From assembly GCA_028872015.1 (NCBI GenBank), contig JAGWLO010000002.1, positions 62,001 to 126,000 of the forward strand: DNA of 64,000 bases. The letters run 5' to 3'. The DNA comes from Burkholderiales bacterium (GTDB taxonomy: Bacteria > Pseudomonadota > Gammaproteobacteria > Burkholderiales > Burkholderiaceae_C). The notes beneath the pieces are model-generated. The model ran no database searches, had not been told where the DNA came from, and saw only the letters and a list, made by a program, of their open reading frames with translations. Made by a program: the position numbers and the translations under genes. Of this stretch, positions 54,636 through 61,946 are shown in pieces; position 1 is the stretch's first letter, and the number at the start of each line of letters is the position of its first letter.

Positions 54636-54950
54636 TCAGTGCAGCCCCAGCACGAAGCGCACGAGGCTCACGACCACCATGATCGCGACGATCCACCCCA
54701 GCGCGCGCCAGCCGCTCCCGGCGCGCTTTGGCGCCTCCCCCGGGCTGGGCTGGTGCCCAGGCTTGCCCAGCTGCTCGGTGTAGCTCACGCCAGTGCCGGG
54801 CACGCCGACCGTGGCGCGCGGGCCGCGCGGGCCGCCGACGTTGACCGTGGCGCCATGCGGGCCGATCGATGTCGACACGCCGGACTTGCTCAGGTTCAGC
54901 CGGATGCCTGGCGCCAGGCGGATGCTTCGACGGATGCGGAAAAAGCCCAT
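54636..54950 (-). CDS. DUF4236 domain protein with C-terminal membrane helix
   Basis: 104 residues. The N-terminal 55 residues match the DUF4236 pattern: FRIRRSIRLAPGIRLNLSKS, GVSTSIGPHGATVNVGGPRG and TVGVPGTGVSYTE. A Pro/Gly linker leads to one hydrophobic segment (ALGWIVAIMVVVSLVRFVLG), so it is likely anchored in the inner membrane by its C-terminus. DUF4236 proteins are frequent on plasmids, phages and islands; the function is unknown. It sits 18 bp upstream of the HEPN-like gene on the same strand. Confidence 0.8.
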   Translation of the reverse strand: MGFFRIRRSIRLAPGIRLNLSKSGVSTSIGPHGATVNVGGPRGPRATVGVPGTGVSYTEQLGKPGHQPSPGEAPKRAGSGWRALGWIVAIMVVVSLVRFVLGLH

Positions 54951-54976
54951 GGCGGCCTCCTGAGCGGAAGACCGAA

Positions 54977-55303
54977 CTATGCCGCGATCCGCTGCTCGAG
55001 TCGACGGGCCAGGGCCAGGTGATCGGCGTCGACGCGCGGCTCGGTCAGTGTGTCGTCAGCACGCAGCGCGGCGACGGCCTGCGAAAACAGCCGCCTGAAC
55101 TCGCGGCTGGTGCCTGCCGTGCGCTGGTCGGCGGGCAGGCTCGCCAGTACGTCCAGCCGATCGCGCGCCGCGGCGGGCACAAGCCGGGCCCAGGCTTCGG
55201 ACGCAGCCTCGCGCGAGTCGGCGAGGTACAGGCCACGCCGGGCCAGCTCGCGCAGAGCCAGGGCGCGGCGGGCTTCAGCGGGCAGCAGCTCGAAGGTCTT
55301 CAT
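54977..55303 (-). CDS. Small hypothetical protein of the integrative element
   Basis: 108 residues, strongly helical and Arg/Ala-rich (RRALALRELARRGLYLADSR, FRRLFSQAVAALRADD). No family is recognised. The ATG at 55303 lies 29 bp before the end of the upstream phage-like frame, an overlap typical of compact phage gene blocks. It may be a phage packaging or regulatory protein by context only. Confidence 0.5.
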   Translation of the reverse strand: MKTFELLPAEARRALALRELARRGLYLADSREAASEAWARLVPAAARDRLDVLASLPADQRTAGTSREFRRLFSQAVAALRADDTLTEPRVDADHLALARRLEQRIAA

Positions 55304-55589
55304 CGCTCACGTCTCCCAAGGTCAACTCTATCGCGCTCAGGCGCGGATGCACGAACGGCGCGGCGGCCTTCGCGGCGTCCAGGCGCATGGGCGCCGGCAT
55401 CTTCGAGTTCCGCATCACCTTCAGCATGTGCTCGAGCGGCGTGATGCCAGCTTCGGCCGCGCGCTGCGCCAGCTCGGCCGTCTTCGAGTTCTTCGAGCCC
55501 GATACCTCGGGCCGGGGTTCTATGCCGCGGCGGCCACCGGCAGGCGCTTGATGCCGGCGAACCGCTCGGGCTGTTGTCGCGCGTCCCAC
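55275..55589 (-). CDS. Phage-like GSKN-KTA protein, possibly 5' truncated
   Basis: Up to 104 residues. From SGSKNSKTAELAQRAAEAGI through TPLEHMLKVMRNSKMPAPMR to AAKAAAPFVHPRLSAIEL the sequence resembles small phage proteins that begin with a GRPKGSKN-type start and are found near terminase genes. Here the expected start is missing: the only ATG in frame (55589) lies 70 bp inside higA in another frame and adds a basic, unrelated leader. The gene may be a remnant whose 5' end was lost when it was joined to the higA 3' end, or it may use a non-canonical start. Confidence 0.45.
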   Translation of the reverse strand: MGRATTARAVRRHQAPAGGRRGIEPRPEVSGSKNSKTAELAQRAAEAGITPLEHMLKVMRNSKMPAPMRLDAAKAAAPFVHPRLSAIELTLGDVSDEDLRAAAR

Positions 55590-55834
55590 AGATCGACGGC
55601 CTCCTGCATCCGGACCCAGCTCTCGGCGCTGGTGCCGAGCAGCTTCTCCAGGCGCACAGCCATTTCAGGCGACAGGGCGCGGTGCTCATGCAGCAGCTGC
55701 GACACGGTGAGCCGGCTCACGCCGAGCTGCTCGGCCAGCTTGCCCTGCGAGATCGCCACGCTGGGCAGCACGTCCTCCCGCAGGATTGCACCCGGGTGGG
55801 TCGGGCGCCGGTTCGGGTTCCGTAGGGTCTTCAT
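55520..55834 (-). CDS. higA: HigA-family antitoxin (XRE type)
   Basis: 104 residues. The helix-turn-helix pattern is THPGAILREDVLPSVAISQG, LAEQLGVSRLTVSQLLHEHR, ALSPEMAVRLEKLLGTSAES, then WVRMQEAVDLW, the usual HigA/VapI addiction-module form. It should bind HigB and repress the operon. The ATG at 55834 is taken; a TTG two codons upstream (55840) is possible. The toxin gene precedes it by 10 bp, the reverse-order arrangement typical of hig modules. Confidence 0.92.
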   Translation of the reverse strand: MKTLRNPNRRPTHPGAILREDVLPSVAISQGKLAEQLGVSRLTVSQLLHEHRALSPEMAVRLEKLLGTSAESWVRMQEAVDLWDARQQPERFAGIKRLPVAAAA

Positions 55835-55844
55835 CGTCAATGCC

Positions 55845-56123
55845 TCAGTGGTAGTCCTCGAGATTCACGTCGACCGCATCCTCGCCGTCGAAGCGGAACG
55901 TCAGGCGCCAATTGCCAGACACACTCGCTGCGTATTCGCCGGCGCGCTCGCCCTTCAGCGGGTGGAAGCGATAGCCCGGCAGATCCATGTCGCCGGGCGT
56001 CACGCTGGCGTCGAGCCGGTCGAGCATGCGCTCCAGCCGGGCGCCGAACTGGGCCGGGATGCCGCGGTGGTCGCCCTTGGTGAAGAAGCGCTCCAGGCCC
56101 TTGTGCTTGAACGTCCGGATCAT
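55845..56123 (-). CDS. higB: HigB-family toxin (RelE/ParE-like mRNA interferase)
   Basis: 92 residues. It starts MIRTFKHKGLERFFTKGDHR, with ARLERMLDRLDASVTPGDMD, LPGYRFHPLKGERAGEYAAS and VSGNWRLTFRFDGEDAVDVN, a complete HigB-1-type toxin of the RelE fold. Such toxins cut mRNA on the ribosome. It lies first in the higBA operon, 63 bp downstream of the integrase gene on the same strand. A palindromic operator candidate precedes it. It probably stabilises the element. Confidence 0.93.
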   Translation of the reverse strand: MIRTFKHKGLERFFTKGDHRGIPAQFGARLERMLDRLDASVTPGDMDLPGYRFHPLKGERAGEYAASVSGNWRLTFRFDGEDAVDVNLEDYH

Positions 56124-56151
56124 GGTCGATGTGCTATCCGATAGATTGCAG

Positions 56152-56170
56152 TGTAATTTATAGGATTACA
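56152..56170. promoter_or_regulatory. Inverted repeat upstream of higBA (candidate operator)
   Basis: TGTAAT-N7-ATTACA is a perfect 6-bp inverted repeat, flanked by the near-symmetrical TGCAG and CTGCA. It lies 28 bp before the higB ATG in an AT-rich stretch. On the minus strand TTGCAG and TACACT are 17 bp apart across it, a workable promoter that HigA binding would block. This matches autoregulation of hig operons. Confidence 0.6.
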
Positions 56171-56186
56171 GTCTGCAAGGCGAAAA

Positions 56187-57518
56187 TCACGCCTTCTTGA
56201 ACTCGCCCACGTTGTCGCCGGCACCATCGCGCAGCCGATCGAGCAGGTCGGCGAAGGCCTGCATCATCTTGCGGCGCTCCTCGAGGTACTGGCCGCGCGA
56301 ATAGGCCGCCTCGGTCTGGTCCTTCACCGCATGCGCGAGCTGCGCCTCGATCGCGGCCGGGCGGAAGGTGGACTGCTCGCGCATGAGCGTGGAGAAGATC
56401 GACCGGAAGCCGTGCACGCTCTGGCGGTCTTCGTAGCCGAGCCGGCGCAGGGCCATCGACAGCGTCATGTCGCTCACCGGGCGCTCGCCGCCGCGGCCGG
56501 GCACCACGAAGTCGTTGTCGGCGGCCAGCTTCTTGAGCTCGCGCAGCGTGGCGACTGCCTGGGTCGACAGCGGCACGACGTGCGCGCGCCGGGCCTTCAT
56601 CCGTTCGGCCGGGATGTCCCACGTCGGCTCATCGCCGTCGAGCGTGAACTCGCCCCAGGTGGCGCCGCGCAGCTCGCCGGACCGGACGGCGGTGTAGGCG
56701 ATGAGCTGCAGCGCCAGCCGTGTGGACGCACTCGGGCAGGAGGCCACGTCGCGCAGCATGGCGCCGATCGCCTTGGGCAGGAGCAGGGCGGGGTGGTGCT
56801 CCTTCGGCCGCGACTTGGCAACCTGCTTCTTCGCGCTCACGAACTCGCGCTTGCAGGCCGGCACCGGGTTGGTCTCGCACAGCTCGCGCAGGTTGGCGTA
56901 CGCGAAGACGGCGCCGATGCGCTGGAAGACCCGCGAGGCGGTCTCGACCAGCGGCGGCAGCTGCTCGCCGGTCTCCGGATCCTTGCGGTGCAGCATCGGG
57001 CCGAGCACGTTGTCGAGGATGTGCGCCGGCCTGATCGCCGACAGTTCCATGGCGCCGATGGCGGGAAAGGCGTGCTGCTCGAGCGTGGCCAGGAGCTGGG
57101 CGGCGTGCTTCGTGGTGAGACGGCGCTCTTCGGCCTCGTGCCAGGCGCGCGCCGCGGCTTCGAAGGTCGACACCTTGGCGCGCTCGGCTGCGGCCGCTGC
57201 CTGGGCCTGCGCTTCCCGGTCGGCGCGCTTGCGGTCGGCTTGGGTCTGGCCGGTGCTGCGGGCGGCGACGCGCTCCTGCTCGGCCTTCTCGCGGGCCTTC
57301 TTGAGGCCGACCTCGGGATAGCCACCCAGGCCGACGCGGCGCTCCTTGCCGTCGATGAAGATCCGCAGGATCCACGACTTCGCCGCCGGCGTGAGGGAGA
57401 GCACCAGCCCGTTGCCATCGGGGTGCACGTCGGCCACCGGCTTGCCGCTGCCGGACATGCGACCGGACCACTTCAGGGCGGCGACTTGTTTGTCGCTCAG
57501 GCGCTTCGCTACTGCCAT
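56187..57518 (-). CDS. Tyrosine-type site-specific integrase (P4-like, DUF4102 N-terminus)
   Basis: 443 residues. The N-terminal DUF4102/arm-binding domain has KRLSDKQVAALKW, WILRIFIDGKERRVGLGGYP. A core-binding domain follows. The catalytic domain shows the first Arg in YTAVRSGELRGATWGEF, HGFRSIFSTLMRE (His and second Arg), AQLAHAVKDQTEAAYSRGQY (His and the nucleophile Tyr). The start ATG 57518 has a strong CGGAGG ribosome site; the frame also opens with a TTG at 57539. It lies 182 bp from the tRNA-Ser 3' end and is the recombinase of the element. Confidence 0.96.
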   Translation of the reverse strand: MAVAKRLSDKQVAALKWSGRMSGSGKPVADVHPDGNGLVLSLTPAAKSWILRIFIDGKERRVGLGGYPEVGLKKAREKAEQERVAARSTGQTQADRKRADREAQAQAAAAAERAKVSTFEAAARAWHEAEERRLTTKHAAQLLATLEQHAFPAIGAMELSAIRPAHILDNVLGPMLHRKDPETGEQLPPLVETASRVFQRIGAVFAYANLRELCETNPVPACKREFVSAKKQVAKSRPKEHHPALLLPKAIGAMLRDVASCPSASTRLALQLIAYTAVRSGELRGATWGEFTLDGDEPTWDIPAERMKARRAHVVPLSTQAVATLRELKKLAADNDFVVPGRGGERPVSDMTLSMALRRLGYEDRQSVHGFRSIFSTLMREQSTFRPAAIEAQLAHAVKDQTEAAYSRGQYLEERRKMMQAFADLLDRLRDGAGDNVGEFKKA

Positions 57519-57526
57519 TTCGGGCC

Positions 57527-57561
57527 TCCGTACAACCAACTTGTACGGTGAAATGTACGGT
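57527..57561. promoter_or_regulatory. TTGTACGG inverted and direct repeats upstream of the integrase
   Basis: CCGTACAA-CCAAC-TTGTACGG (57528-57548) is a perfect 8-bp inverted repeat starting 9 bp before the integrase ATG, and a further TGTACGGT follows at 57554. Another inverted copy, ACCGTACAA, lies at 57678-57686 by the att site. They could bind the integrase or a directionality factor and so also control its expression. Confidence 0.6.
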
Positions 57562-57679
57562 CCGGGGTCCGGAAGTCAACGCCTCGCAGCGGAAGCCGGC
57601 GGAACTGGCGGGCGGTGTTTATGTCTATTTTCCCTTGCGAATCATGCACTTACTGATTCCGCAGGGTTCCGGCCGGGAC
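57562..57679. other. Non-coding end of the integrative element
   Basis: 118 bp between the integrase upstream repeats and the att copy, with an AT-rich patch at 57615-57660. I see no gene here. It may hold the integrase promoter and further protein-binding sites. Confidence 0.35.
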
Positions 57680-57710
57680 CGTACAAATATGCCAAGCGGC
57701 GGAAGGGGCG
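57680..57710. repeat. tRNA-proximal attachment repeat (att) of the integrative element
   Basis: CGTACAAA, three bases, then GCCAAGCGGCGGAAGGGGCG (57691-57710), the partner of the distal repeat. Bases 57700-57710 are the discriminator, 3' acceptor strand and first T-stem bases of tRNA-Ser(GGA). Recombination within this block leaves an intact tRNA gene. Confidence 0.9.
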
Positions 57711-57787
57711 GGATTCGAACCCGCGGGGGGCTGTTAACCCCCACACGCTTTCCAGGCGTGCGACTTAAACCGCTCATCCACCCTTCC
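57700..57787 (-). tRNA. tRNA-Ser (anticodon GGA)
   Basis: Minus-strand fold: acceptor GGAAGGG/CCCTTCC perfect, anticodon stem CACGC/GCGTG closing CTGGAAA (anticodon GGA), a long variable arm with GGGGG...CCCCC, and T arm GCGGG-TTCGAAT-CCCGC. The discriminator is G. CCA is not encoded (the next bases are CCG). It reads UCC/UCU serine codons and is the integration target of the neighbouring element. Confidence 0.96.
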
Positions 57788-57803
57788 GTGGGCGGGCGCG
57801 ATT

Positions 57804-58184
57804 CTAGCTGGCGGCACTCGGGGCCAGGGCGTGCTGGCGCAGCCAGTCGAGCAGCACGAACTCCAGCGCCCGGGCGTGCGTGGACTCCAGCACCACGGGC
57901 GGCGCACAGCCGGCCTCGTAGGCCTCGCGCCAGCGCAACGCGCAGACGCACCAGCGGTCGCCCGGCTTCAGGCCCGCGAAGCGTTGCTGCGGCCGCGGCG
58001 TGATGAGGTCGTTGCCGCGCTCCATCTGGAAGTTCAGGAATTCGACCGTGACCTTGGCGCACACGACATGGCTGCCCCGGTCGTTGGCATCGGTCTGGCA
58101 GCAGCCGTCGCGCAGCCAGCCGGTCAGCGGGTCGAACGAGCACGCCACCAGCGGCGTACCCAGTACGTTCAGTGCCAGGGTCAC
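57804..58184 (-). CDS. DUF2237 family protein
   Basis: 126 residues. Family marks are NVLGTPLVACSFDPLTGWLR, DGCCQTDANDRGSHVVCAKV, FLNFQMERGNDLITPRPQQR and FAGLKPGDRWCVCALRWREA. These small Cys-containing proteins are widespread in bacteria; the role is unknown. The ATG at 58184 overlaps the SPFH gene's stop as ATGA, so the two are coupled. It lies just beyond the tRNA-Ser gene on the same strand. Confidence 0.9.
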   Translation of the reverse strand: MTLALNVLGTPLVACSFDPLTGWLRDGCCQTDANDRGSHVVCAKVTVEFLNFQMERGNDLITPRPQQRFAGLKPGDRWCVCALRWREAYEAGCAPPVVLESTHARALEFVLLDWLRQHALAPSAAS

Positions 58185-59095
58185 GGCCCGACCTTGCCGC
58201 CCTTGAACAGGGCCATCGCGGTGCCCACCAGCGCGGCCACCTCGCCCATGTGGCCCGGCACGATCATGGTGTTGTTGGTCTTGGCCAGCTGGCCGTAGGC
58301 CTCGACCGCGCGCTCGGCCACCTTGAGCTGCACCGCCTGCTCGCCGCCGGGCTGCTGGATGGCGGCGGCGATCTTGCGGATGGCGTCCGCCGTCGCCTCG
58401 GCCACCGCGGTGATGGCGGCCGCCTCGCCCTGCGCCTTGTTGATCTCGGCCTGCTTGGCGCCCTCGCTGCGTGCGATGTAGGCTTCGCGCTCGCCCGTGG
58501 CGATGTTGATCTGCTCCTGGCGCCGGCCCTCGCTGGCCGCGATCAGCGCCCGCTTCTCGCGCTCGGCCGTGATCTGCGCCTGCATGCTGTGCAGGATGGC
58601 CGCCGGCGGCGTCAGGTCCTTGATCTCGTAGCGCAGCACCTTCACGCCCCAGTTCAGGGCGGCCTCGTCCAGCGCTTCCACCACGCCGGCGTTGATGTGG
58701 GCCCGCTCCTCGAAGGTCTTGTCCAGTTCCATCTTGCCGATCACGCTGCGCAGCGTGGTCTGCGCCAGCTGCGTGATGGCCACGATGTAGTTGCTGCTGC
58801 CGTAGCTGGCGCGCATGGGGTCGGTGATCTGGAAGTACAGGATGCCGTCCACCTGCAGCTGCGTGTTGTCCTTGGTGATGCAGACCTGGCTGGGCACGTC
58901 CAGCGGCACCTCCTTCAGCGAGTGCTTGTAGGCCACACGCTCGACGAAGGGGATCACGAATTTCAGCCCCGGCGTCAGCGTGCGGTCGTACTTGCCCAGC
59001 CGCTCGACGACCCAGGCATGCTGCTGCGGCACGATCTTGTAGGTCTGGGCGATGAAGATGACGACGATGACGGCCAGAACGATGGCGATTTCCAT
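58181..59095 (-). CDS. SPFH/band 7 (stomatin-like, QmcA-type) membrane protein
   Basis: 304 residues. One N-terminal membrane helix (IAIVLAVIVVIFIAQ) precedes the SPFH domain with VPQQHAWVVERLGKYDRTLT, PGLKFVIPFVERVAYKHSLK and LDVPSQVCITKDNTQLQVDG. A long Ala/Glu-rich coiled coil (ITAEREKRALIAASEGRRQE) follows. Such proteins form ring-shaped oligomers in membrane microdomains and often pair with NfeD proteins; the NfeD gene lies 16 bp upstream here. The start at 59095 begins directly with the membrane helix. Confidence 0.93.
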   Translation of the reverse strand: MEIAIVLAVIVVIFIAQTYKIVPQQHAWVVERLGKYDRTLTPGLKFVIPFVERVAYKHSLKEVPLDVPSQVCITKDNTQLQVDGILYFQITDPMRASYGSSNYIVAITQLAQTTLRSVIGKMELDKTFEERAHINAGVVEALDEAALNWGVKVLRYEIKDLTPPAAILHSMQAQITAEREKRALIAASEGRRQEQINIATGEREAYIARSEGAKQAEINKAQGEAAAITAVAEATADAIRKIAAAIQQPGGEQAVQLKVAERAVEAYGQLAKTNNTMIVPGHMGEVAALVGTAMALFKGGKVGP

Positions 59096-59111
59096 GAGTG
59101 CCTCGGTTGTC

Positions 59112-59576
59112 TTATGAGTCGGTGGCGGGCGCCACCTGCAGCTCGCTGCCCTGCACGGCAACGATGACGTGCTCGCCCGGAGCCGGCGCGCCCGGCCCGG
59201 CGTAGCGCACCGACCAGGCCGCGCCGCGGTAGGGCACGCGGGCCGAGCCGTCGGCATTCCAGGCCGGCACGTGCACGGTCTGGCCGATGTCCAGGTTGAC
59301 GTCGCGGTTGCTCTGCGCGGGCGCCGAGCGCGGGCTGCGCAGGCGCGTGTAGTGCCAGGCCGCCGTGGCACCGCCGCCGGCGATGGCTGCCACCCCGATC
59401 TGCAGGCTCAGCGACAAGCCCAGGTGGGCCGCGATGGCGCCGGCGGCGGCGCCCAGCGCCACCATCAACAGGTAGAAGGTGCCGCTGGCCAGCTCGGCGG
59501 CGACCAACACGCCGGTCACCAGCCACCATGCGGTGGATGCACTCGAGTCCAACGCCGCCTCCTCGTCGATCCCCAC
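59112..59576 (-). CDS. NfeD-like membrane protein
   Basis: 154 residues. Two or three hydrophobic segments (WWLVTGVLVAAELASGTFYL, LMVALGAAAGAIAAHLGLSL, LQIGVAAIAGGGATAAW) are followed by a soluble OB-fold-like domain of about 65 residues (IGQTVHVPAWNADGSARVPY) typical of short NfeD proteins. It is the partner of the downstream SPFH protein, working in membrane quality control by family analogy. The N-terminal 15 residues are acidic and probably exposed. Confidence 0.88.
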   Translation of the reverse strand: MGIDEEAALDSSASTAWWLVTGVLVAAELASGTFYLLMVALGAAAGAIAAHLGLSLSLQIGVAAIAGGGATAAWHYTRLRSPRSAPAQSNRDVNLDIGQTVHVPAWNADGSARVPYRGAAWSVRYAGPGAPAPGEHVIVAVQGSELQVAPATDS

Positions 59577-59661
59577 GGGACGCGGCTGAGTGTAGCCACA
59601 CCTCCGCGGCCGGCGCGCGACCTACACTTCGGCCACTTTTGCCCCAGCCCAGGCCGCGCCG

Positions 59662-61923
59662 ATGCTTCGCTTTCGATTTCCCATCGTCATCATCGACGAG
59701 GACTTCCGCTCCGAGAACACCTCGGGTTTCGGCATCCGCGCGCTCGCCCAGGCGATCGAGAAGGAGGGCTTCGAGATCCTCGGCGCCACCAGTTACGGCG
59801 ACCTGAGCCAGTTCGCGCAGCAGCAAAGCCGCGCCAGTGCCTTCATCCTGAGCATCGACGACGAGGAATTCACGCCCGGCCCCGAGCTCGATCCGGCGGT
59901 GCTGAACCTGCGCAAGTTCATCGAGGAGATCCGCTTCAAGAACGCCGACATCCCGATCTACATCTACGGCGAGACGCGCACCAGCCAGCACATCCCGAAC
60001 GACATCCTGCGCGAGCTGCACGGCTTCATCCACATGTTCGAGGACACGCCGGAATTCGTCGCCCGGCACATCATCCGGGAAGCCCAGAGCTACCTCGACG
60101 GCCTGGCGCCGCCGTTCTTCAAGGCCCTGATGGGCTACGCGCAGGACGGCTCGTACAGCTGGCACTGCCCGGGGCATTCGGGTGGCGTGGCGTTCCTGAA
60201 GAGCCCGGTGGGCCAGATGTTCCACCAGTTCTTCGGCGAGAACATGCTGCGCGCCGACGTCTGCAACGCGGTCGAGGAGCTCGGCCAGCTGCTCGACCAC
60301 ACCGGTCCGGTGGCGGCCAGCGAACGCAACGCGGCGCGCATCTTCAACGCCGACCACTGCTTCTTCGTCACCAACGGCACCAGCACCAGCAACAAGATGG
60401 TTTGGCACCACACGGTCGCCCCCGACGACGTGGTGGTGGTCGACCGCAACTGCCACAAGAGCATCCTGCACGCCATCATCATGACGGGCGCGGTGCCGGT
60501 GTTCCTGACGCCCACGCGCAACCACTACGGCATCATCGGCCCGATCCCCGAGAGCGAGTTCTCGCCCGACGCCATCAAGCGCAAGATCGCCGCCAACCCG
60601 CTGCTGACGGGGGTGGATGCGCAGAGCGTGAAGCCGCGCATCCTGACGCTGACGCAGAGCACCTACGACGGCGTGCTCTACAACACCGAAACCATCAAGC
60701 ACGCGCTCGACGGCTACGTCGACACGCTGCACTTCGACGAGGCCTGGCTGCCGCACGCCGCCTTCCATCGCTTCTACGGCAGCTTCCACTCGATGGGCAA
60801 GAAGCGGCCGCGGCCGCGCGACCAGCTCGTGTTCGCCACCCAGAGCACGCACAAGCTGCTGGCGGGCCTGAGCCAGGCGAGCCAGGTGCTGGTGCAGGAC
60901 GCCACCGAGCGCAAGCTCGACCGGCACCTCTTCAACGAGGCCTACCTGATGCACACCAGCACCAGCCCCCAGTACGCGATCATCGCCAGCTGCGACGTGG
61001 CCGCGGCCATGATGGAAGCCCCCGGCGGCCCGGCGCTGGTGGAAGAGAGCATCCTCGAATCGCTGGACTTCCGGCGCGCGATGCGCAAGGTCGAGGCCGA
61101 GTACGGCGCCGACTGGTGGTTCAAGGTCTGGGGCCCCGACCTGCTGGCGCCCGAAGGCGTGGGCGAGAGCGCGGACTGGGTGCTGCGGGCCGACAACAAC
61201 TGGCACGGCTTCGGCGACCTGGCCGAGGGCTTCAACCTGCTCGACCCGATCAAGTGCACCATCATCACGCCGGGGCTGGACCTGTCGGGCCGCTTCGCCG
61301 ACAGCGGCATCCCGGCCAGCATCGTCACCAAGTTCCTGGCCGAGCACGGCGTGGTGGTCGAGAAGACGGGCCTGTACTCGTTCTTCATCATGTTCACGAT
61401 CGGCATCACCAAGGGCCGCTGGAACACGCTGCTGACGGCGCTGCAGCAGTTCAAGGACGACTACGACAAGAACGCGCCGATGTGGCGCATCCTGCCCGAG
61501 TTCTGCGCCGTCCACCCGCGCTACGAGCGCATGGGCCTGCGCGACCTGTGCCAGGCCATCCACGGCATGTACGCCAAGGGCGACATCGCCCGCCTCACCA
61601 CCGAGATGTACCTGTCCGACCTGCAGCCGGCGATGAAGCCCAGCGATGCCTTCGCCCACATCGCGCGCCGCAGCACCGAGCGGGTGGCGATCGACGCGCT
61701 GGAAGGGCGCATCACCACGGCGCTGCTGACACCCTATCCGCCGGGCATCCCGCTGCTGATCCCGGGCGAGCGCTTCAACCGCAAGATCGTCGATTTCCTG
61801 CGCTTCACGCGCGCCTTCAACGCCGCCTTCCCGGGCTTCGACACCGACGTGCATGGCCTGGTCGAGTCCGACGCCGAAGGCGTGGCGCGTACCTACTACG
61901 TCGACTGCGTCCAGGAAGCCTGA
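59662..61923 (+). CDS. Arg/Lys/Orn decarboxylase (PLP-dependent, fold I)
   Basis: 753 residues, the full-length biodegradative decarboxylase form. An N-terminal response-regulator-like wing domain (FPIVIIDEDFRSENTSGFGI) precedes the PLP core with SWHCPGHSGGVAFLKSPVG, VTNGTSTSNKMVWHHTVA, LHFDEAWLPHAAFHRFYG and the PLP Lys in FATQSTHKLLAGLSQ. A C-terminal domain ends near YYVDCVQEA. Substrate (Arg, Lys or Orn) is not certain from sequence reading; products are agmatine, cadaverine or putrescine. It acts in polyamine supply or acid resistance. No antiporter partner (such as AdiC or CadB) is adjacent, favouring a biosynthetic role. Confidence 0.9.
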   Translation: MLRFRFPIVIIDEDFRSENTSGFGIRALAQAIEKEGFEILGATSYGDLSQFAQQQSRASAFILSIDDEEFTPGPELDPAVLNLRKFIEEIRFKNADIPIYIYGETRTSQHIPNDILRELHGFIHMFEDTPEFVARHIIREAQSYLDGLAPPFFKALMGYAQDGSYSWHCPGHSGGVAFLKSPVGQMFHQFFGENMLRADVCNAVEELGQLLDHTGPVAASERNAARIFNADHCFFVTNGTSTSNKMVWHHTVAPDDVVVVDRNCHKSILHAIIMTGAVPVFLTPTRNHYGIIGPIPESEFSPDAIKRKIAANPLLTGVDAQSVKPRILTLTQSTYDGVLYNTETIKHALDGYVDTLHFDEAWLPHAAFHRFYGSFHSMGKKRPRPRDQLVFATQSTHKLLAGLSQASQVLVQDATERKLDRHLFNEAYLMHTSTSPQYAIIASCDVAAAMMEAPGGPALVEESILESLDFRRAMRKVEAEYGADWWFKVWGPDLLAPEGVGESADWVLRADNNWHGFGDLAEGFNLLDPIKCTIITPGLDLSGRFADSGIPASIVTKFLAEHGVVVEKTGLYSFFIMFTIGITKGRWNTLLTALQQFKDDYDKNAPMWRILPEFCAVHPRYERMGLRDLCQAIHGMYAKGDIARLTTEMYLSDLQPAMKPSDAFAHIARRSTERVAIDALEGRITTALLTPYPPGIPLLIPGERFNRKIVDFLRFTRAFNAAFPGFDTDVHGLVESDAEGVARTYYVDCVQEA

Positions 61924-61946
61924 ACCGCGCGCGGGCCCGCGCCCGC

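Larger units (their letters stand above)
53664..57710. mobile_element. Small integrative element in tRNA-Ser(GGA)
   Basis: About 4.05 kb bounded by a 31-bp direct repeat (29 of 31 identical, including a perfect 20-bp block). The right copy includes the 3' end of tRNA-Ser(GGA). On the minus strand the order is tRNA, att, tyrosine integrase, higB-higA, two small phage-like ORFs, a DUF4236 gene, a HEPN-like gene, att. All genes point the same way, away from the tRNA. It carries repeated TTGTACGGT motifs near both ends. It has no capsid, replication or conjugation genes, so it is either a minimal genomic island or a decayed prophage/satellite. GC content is visibly lower in parts, especially in the HEPN-like gene. 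Confidence 0.88.

Noticed and set aside
57539-57541. TTG start for the integrase
   Set aside because: The ATG at 57518 has a strong CGGAGG ribosome site at proper distance; the TTG lies inside the inverted repeat and would add only seven residues.
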